A stretch of DNA of 62,551 nt. Source: an uncultured Lachnospiraceae bacterium (GTDB taxonomy: Bacteria; Bacillota; Clostridia; Lachnospirales; Lachnospiraceae). The stretch lies in contig CAUEYX010000015.1 in assembly GCA_959022495.1 (NCBI GenBank), positions 1 to 62,551 on the forward strand. Direction: 5' to 3'. The number at the start of each line of letters is the position of its first letter. Within the stretch, counting starts at the first letter, position 1. Below are positions 59,108 to 62,551 of this stretch, piece after piece. The notes under the pieces were generated by a model. The model did no database searches. It saw nothing but the letters and a program-made list of their open reading frames with translations, and had not been told where the DNA came from. The position numbers were made by a program, and so were the translations under genes.

Positions 59108-59926
59108 TCAGAATCCCAGAAGCCTGATCATAAGTGGATTCGTCTCGTAAAGAAAACTCAGAATCGGGCTCTTCTCGATCATATCAAAGCAGGCTGCCCC
59201 CGCATCCGTGGTGCAGGTCAACGTCAGCACCAAAAATCCGATCCAGACGATCACAATCGCCAGCACCAGCCCCAGCACACCGCCCGCAATATGGTTTACC
59301 AGCCCCAGCACAGGCAGCTCCCCGATAATATTTACGGCAAACATCAGTGCTTTCACAATAATGATTGCCAGCAGGAAGGTAACCAGGAAGGATAGAAGCT
59401 TTAGTACCATTCTAGATATATAGGAGGCCGCATACTGGGGGAAACTATCCACTCCAAGCTCACTGTATATGGTACTGTTGTTATTATCCATAAGCTGATC
59501 CTTTATAAACTGGGGAACAGGCGCGTTCTCAATCTCTTGAATCTGCGTGTCTTTCGGGATTTCACCGATGACGCTGAGTATGTCCTCGTATGTAATTCCC
59601 AGCACTTCCCAATCCAGATCATTTAGATTCTCCAGCTCCTCGGGGCTAAGCTCTGCCAGCGGAGTCCCGCTTAAGTCCAGCTGCGCGAGCTGGTCCGTGG
59701 GGATCTCAGGTATGAATGCCTCCACGATCTTTTTCTCAATATAATCATCCACCGGCGTAAATTCAGCCAGAGCGTCCGCCACATAGGGGGAGAGAACAAG
59801 TACAATCACCATTGTCAGGATTGTTGAAAGAAGGGATATCCCCAGCTTCAGGAATCCTCTCACATACCCCACAGCAATACAGACAAGAAAAATTGTTGCA
59901 ACAATAATCAAAAGCCAGTTATCCAT
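59108..59926 (-). CDS. CvpA-family membrane protein
   Basis: This 272-residue protein starts NWLLIIVATIFLVCIAVGYV and contains VRGFLKLGISLLSTILTMVI, the CvpA N-terminal pattern. A soluble acidic stretch of about 120 residues follows, then three more helices (MVLKLLSFLVTFLLAIIIVK, GGVLGLVLAIVIVWIGFLVL). CvpA proteins were named for colicin V production and are linked to envelope homeostasis. It is the last gene of a LysM / DUF5711 / CvpA operon, 8 nt after the DUF5711 gene. TAGGAGATG precedes ATG 59926. Confidence 0.85.
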   Translation of the reverse strand: MDNWLLIIVATIFLVCIAVGYVRGFLKLGISLLSTILTMVIVLVLSPYVADALAEFTPVDDYIEKKIVEAFIPEIPTDQLAQLDLSGTPLAELSPEELENLNDLDWEVLGITYEDILSVIGEIPKDTQIQEIENAPVPQFIKDQLMDNNNSTIYSELGVDSFPQYAASYISRMVLKLLSFLVTFLLAIIIVKALMFAVNIIGELPVLGLVNHIAGGVLGLVLAIVIVWIGFLVLTLTCTTDAGAACFDMIEKSPILSFLYETNPLMIRLLGF

Positions 59927-59934
59927 AACATCTC

Positions 59935-61131
59935 CTATTTCGTCAGATAAATTACGCGCAATCCATCGACGCTCATCACATAGTATCTGTTGATTCCAGG
60001 TGCGCGGAACATCTCCTGCACATCCGTTTTAACATCCCCTTCGAACTTCATAATACCAGAAGCAGTCATGATACAGCATTTGCTTCCCTCGAACAGAATG
60101 ACTTCGCTGCCGTCAATCTTTACATTGCTGTATTTTCCTGGAATCTCCCTGCTTATGACCTGGTCGCCGAGTCGGTTGTACAAGCGCAGTTCATAGCCCG
60201 ATTTCTCCTGGTTTAGAAGAATGAATCCGATATACCGGTCTGAGTGAAATACACTCTCTATCTCCTGATTCAGTTCGATTTCTTTGACTTTTTCCGGCTC
60301 ATCTTTGCCCCTGTATATCACGAAACGGTCATCGCCTGCCACAACTGAACGGTCACTGCCCATAAAAAATATCTCCGCCATAACCGTATTATCATAAACG
60401 TCCGATGTTACAATATTGTCTGTCTTATCCTGACCGGTCTCCCCGAAATTATAATAGATGACTTTGGATCTGACGGTTGTCCCTTCCATATACAGATAGG
60501 ATACTGCCAGCATATTTCCGTCATCTGACATGTCCATTGCTAACGGGTATCCCGTAGTACTCATGGTCAGCTGCTGCTCTACAAGGATATTTCCTGTGGC
60601 ATCATACGAAATAATTCTGGGTGAGCCTTCGTTTCGCAGAACCGCGGTCACAATCCCCTGGTTAGAGACTGAAATCTTCTCAATCGGAAGGTTTGTCTCA
60701 ATTTCTCCCTTGAGTCCTTCCTCCGTAAATACAAGAATACTGTTGCCGCCGTTATCCGCTACGGCGAATGCCTTCTCCCTGACACAGATGATCGGATTCT
60801 GGAGCTGTGTGGGCTGTATCCACTGCTCTTCGTTTTTCCTGTTAAGGTAAACGACCCCATCTCTGTTGTAGCGTACAATCCCGCCCGCAAACTGCGCGTA
60901 GCTGCTCGTGTCTGAGATATCGTCCGGGTACTCTGCCGATGTCCGCGCTCTTGCGTAAGTCTGATTGTCCAGCAGAAGATATGTTCCGCATGCGGCAAGA
61001 CATAGGATGACTGCCAGCACCAGAATTCTCCGAATCTTTGTCAGCCGGATTTTATTTATTTTGTGTTTTATTTCACTTAGATCCTCCGGGGGTGTCAGGA
61101 TCTGAAAATGTGTGTTTTTCTTTTGCGCCAT
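59935..61131 (-). CDS. DUF5711 membrane-anchored beta-propeller protein
   Basis: This 398-residue protein has a short cytoplasmic N terminus (TPPEDLSEIKHKINKIRLTK), one membrane helix (ILVLAVILCLAACGTYLLLD) and an extracellular propeller-like domain of repeated beta hairpins (FAGGIVRYNRDGVVYLNRKN, EKAFAVADNGGNSILVFTEE). It matches DUF5711, a family typical of Lachnospiraceae with no known role. AAGGGGAG precedes ATG 61131. Its conserved company with LysM and CvpA genes suggests a cell-envelope function. Confidence 0.82.
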   Translation of the reverse strand: MAQKKNTHFQILTPPEDLSEIKHKINKIRLTKIRRILVLAVILCLAACGTYLLLDNQTYARARTSAEYPDDISDTSSYAQFAGGIVRYNRDGVVYLNRKNEEQWIQPTQLQNPIICVREKAFAVADNGGNSILVFTEEGLKGEIETNLPIEKISVSNQGIVTAVLRNEGSPRIISYDATGNILVEQQLTMSTTGYPLAMDMSDDGNMLAVSYLYMEGTTVRSKVIYYNFGETGQDKTDNIVTSDVYDNTVMAEIFFMGSDRSVVAGDDRFVIYRGKDEPEKVKEIELNQEIESVFHSDRYIGFILLNQEKSGYELRLYNRLGDQVISREIPGKYSNVKIDGSEVILFEGSKCCIMTASGIMKFEGDVKTDVQEMFRAPGINRYYVMSVDGLRVIYLTK

Positions 61132-61182
61132 GCGACTCCCCTTATTTCTGGTCTTGGTTTTCCTGTTGAGTATATCACGATT

Positions 61183-62415
61183 TTACGGTAATAGCAATTT
61201 CTGTCCTACATAAATCAGATTCCCGTCCGTGATGCCGTTCATCTTGCAGATCGCGTCAACATGAGTCACATCGCCGTACATTTTCCGGCTTATAATCGCG
61301 AGTGTATCTCCTTCTTCAACAATGTACACACCATCGCTCCCATTTTCACCCGGGGATGCCAGCACCTGGCCGCTCCCTGTTTCAGCTGTGCTGCTCTCTG
61401 ATGCCATAGCTGTCCCGGTCCCGCTGTTTTCGCCTGAGGAGGTGCCTGTGCCCTGCTGGACATCTGCGTTTTCATTCGTGGTTTTATCTGAAACAGAACC
61501 CGTACCATCCCCCGATTTTTCATCATCGGCAGTATTCTCCGGTGCGGATGCCTGTCCATCCCTGTCTTGTCCTTCTTTTTCCTGTTCTTCTGTTACCGCC
61601 GTGACCGCCCCGCTGGTCTCCTGTGTTTCCACCTTATCTGATGAACCCGCCAGTGTATTTAGCGTATTCTGCACGGATTTCATCCGGTCAAAGCTGTTGA
61701 GCATGGATACTCCCATGATGATAATGACCAGCACCAGGCAGGCACTTGCCGCATACATCAGGCTCCCTGCCTTTCTGCCTTTCCTGCTCTCCCCCCGTTT
61801 TCTAACCATATTACGAAAGTCCTTCGCAGCTCTGTCTTCAACAGTCTCCGTGGGAAATACCCCATTTTTTTTTCGCGAGGAGATCATATAGTTCTGCATA
61901 CACGGATTTTTTTCATAATACGTGTAATGCCCGCCAATCTCCATCAGATCATTCATTTTATGTACGTAATAAGTCTCATCTTTCTCCACAGGGTCTTTCA
62001 TAATAAATACAGTGTTCTTCTTGGGAAAGGATTTCTTGTGCAGCTTAACCGTGGAGGCTTCCGGAATAAGCGGAACACCTGGATGCGCCACGAACCAGCC
62101 CAGCATCTCCCCTTCCTCAAAATATTGTTTGCAGTCCTCGTAGGCGCGTTTCCATGTGTCTTCATCAATTACATACTCATTGCCTGACATTTTCAGGTCA
62201 TGCATCTGGATCGCTCCATATATGTATACATATTCCTCATCCGTTCCTGGCTGGATATCCCCTACAAGAAATGCCCCCATCGGCCCTTTTCCTGATTTTT
62301 CGCATTTCTCACATAGCTGTGCAAAAAACGTATCCACATAATCCTCTACATAAATCTTAGGGCTGTCGCTCACATTTCCGATCTGTCTGACATTTTTAGG
62401 TAACTGTCTTTCCAT
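61183..62415 (-). CDS. MPN-like domain, membrane helix and LysM protein
   Basis: This 410-residue protein has an N-terminal domain (about 20-150) resembling the JAB1/MPN fold: PMGAFLVGDIQPG, then EGEMLGWFVAHPGVPLIPEA with Ser121. The JAMM metal site is incomplete, since the first His of HxHP is Val and the final Asp is absent, so it is probably non-catalytic. A basic stretch and one helix (about 218-239) follow, then a low-complexity Ser/Thr/Gly-rich extracellular linker and a C-terminal LysM domain (YIVEEGDTLAIISRKMYGDV) that binds peptidoglycan. AGGAGGATGAG precedes ATG 62415. It is the first gene of the operon with DUF5711 and CvpA. The MPN reading is mine and needs structural support. Confidence 0.78.
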   Translation of the reverse strand: MERQLPKNVRQIGNVSDSPKIYVEDYVDTFFAQLCEKCEKSGKGPMGAFLVGDIQPGTDEEYVYIYGAIQMHDLKMSGNEYVIDEDTWKRAYEDCKQYFEEGEMLGWFVAHPGVPLIPEASTVKLHKKSFPKKNTVFIMKDPVEKDETYYVHKMNDLMEIGGHYTYYEKNPCMQNYMISSRKKNGVFPTETVEDRAAKDFRNMVRKRGESRKGRKAGSLMYAASACLVLVIIIMGVSMLNSFDRMKSVQNTLNTLAGSSDKVETQETSGAVTAVTEEQEKEGQDRDGQASAPENTADDEKSGDGTGSVSDKTTNENADVQQGTGTSSGENSGTGTAMASESSTAETGSGQVLASPGENGSDGVYIVEEGDTLAIISRKMYGDVTHVDAICKMNGITDGNLIYVGQKLLLP

Positions 62416-62523
62416 TTATACTCATCCTCCTGACAAAATAATATTTTCCCGGCGTCTTAATGAGGATAGCACACAGAAAAAGACGATTTTATCAGTTATT
62501 GTCAGACGAATTCGACAAAAGGG

Positions 62524-62551
62524 GCCTGACCCCTCCCCGGAGGGGTCAGGC
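62524..62551. repeat. GGGGTCAGG-type palindrome at the window end
   Basis: GCCTGACCCCT (62524-62534) and AGGGGTCAGGC (62541-62551) are perfect inverted repeats with a 6-nt loop. A further AAAAGGGG precedes them and the element is cut by the window edge. Same family as 6857-6896 and 17434-17500. Confidence 0.8.

Noticed and set aside
1..62551. CRISPR array or intact insertion sequence
   Set aside because: No regularly spaced repeats of 24-40 bp and no transposase or recombinase motif were found; the only repeats are the 78-bp pair, the 24-bp pair and the GGGGTCAGG palindromes.

Overview
The window looks like a chromosomal segment of a gut-type Lachnospiraceae (Clostridia). The evidence is a membrane pyrophosphatase, ammonia-dependent AsnA, GlgB, a remnant of the sporulation regulator SpoIIID, lineage-typical families (DUF5711, DUF3810, stand-alone PqqD, a TPR/acidic/AAA+ protein), strong AGGAGG-type ribosome binding sites, and a carbohydrate ABC importer with no ATPase gene beside it. 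No species is claimed. There is no CRISPR array, rRNA or intact insertion sequence.

Layout. (1) 1-4.45 kb is a visibly A+T-rich accessory island. It holds two small XRE regulators, a ribbon-helix-helix protein, a ParE/YefM-type toxin-antitoxin pair bracketed by a 78-bp direct repeat, a truncated spoIIID, a frameshifted small gene, and an AIPR-family (abortive infection) protein with a PD-(D/E)XK-like N terminus. (2) 4.5-12.3 kb is reverse-strand housekeeping: hppA, glgB and a 1060-residue TPR/acidic/AAA+ protein. (3) 12.3-13.1 kb is a reverse-strand transcription unit with a consensus promoter and a terminator but no ORF longer than about 32 codons. (4) 13.4-17.4 kb is a YfhO/GtrA/GT2 cassette for extracytoplasmic glycosylation. 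(5) 17.5-25.2 kb holds an ECF sigma factor with a beta-propeller anti-sigma candidate, a subtilase whose catalytic Ser is Cys, a zinc-ribbon protein, an LspA-like protein, a HAD hydrolase and asnA. (6) 25.3-37.9 kb holds a promoter with a long structured leader ahead of a WYL regulator, membrane proteins, a PHP phosphoesterase, a PqqD plus membrane winged-helix pair, an OPT transporter, an aconitase-family hydratase, two lipoproteins and a DUF3810 protein. (7) 38-58.6 kb is a polysaccharide utilisation locus. (8) 58.9-62.5 kb carries tRNA-Ala(TGC) and the LysM / DUF5711 / CvpA operon.

The utilisation locus has a YesN/YesM two-component system, a convergent membrane sensor with no kinase domain, and an AraC regulator. 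Divergent from these are two GH4 enzymes and a GH78 rhamnosidase on the plus strand. On the minus strand lies a long operon: solute-binding protein, two permeases, a GH43-like enzyme, a sortase-anchored clan GH-A glycosidase with a tandem carbohydrate-binding module, an esterase and a polysaccharide deacetylase. The inferred flow is surface cleavage, ABC import, then intracellular removal of galactosyl, (galact)uronosyl and rhamnosyl units; a rhamnose-containing pectin-like glycan is the best guess.

Palindromes built on GGGGTCAGG recur at 6.86, 17.43 and 62.52 kb. The strongest leads for new biology are the orphan transcription unit at 12.3-13.1 kb, the structured leader at 25.4-25.7 kb, the kinase-less sensor, the Cys-subtilase, the PqqD pair, the degenerate MPN-like domain fused to LysM, and the decaying defence/TA island.
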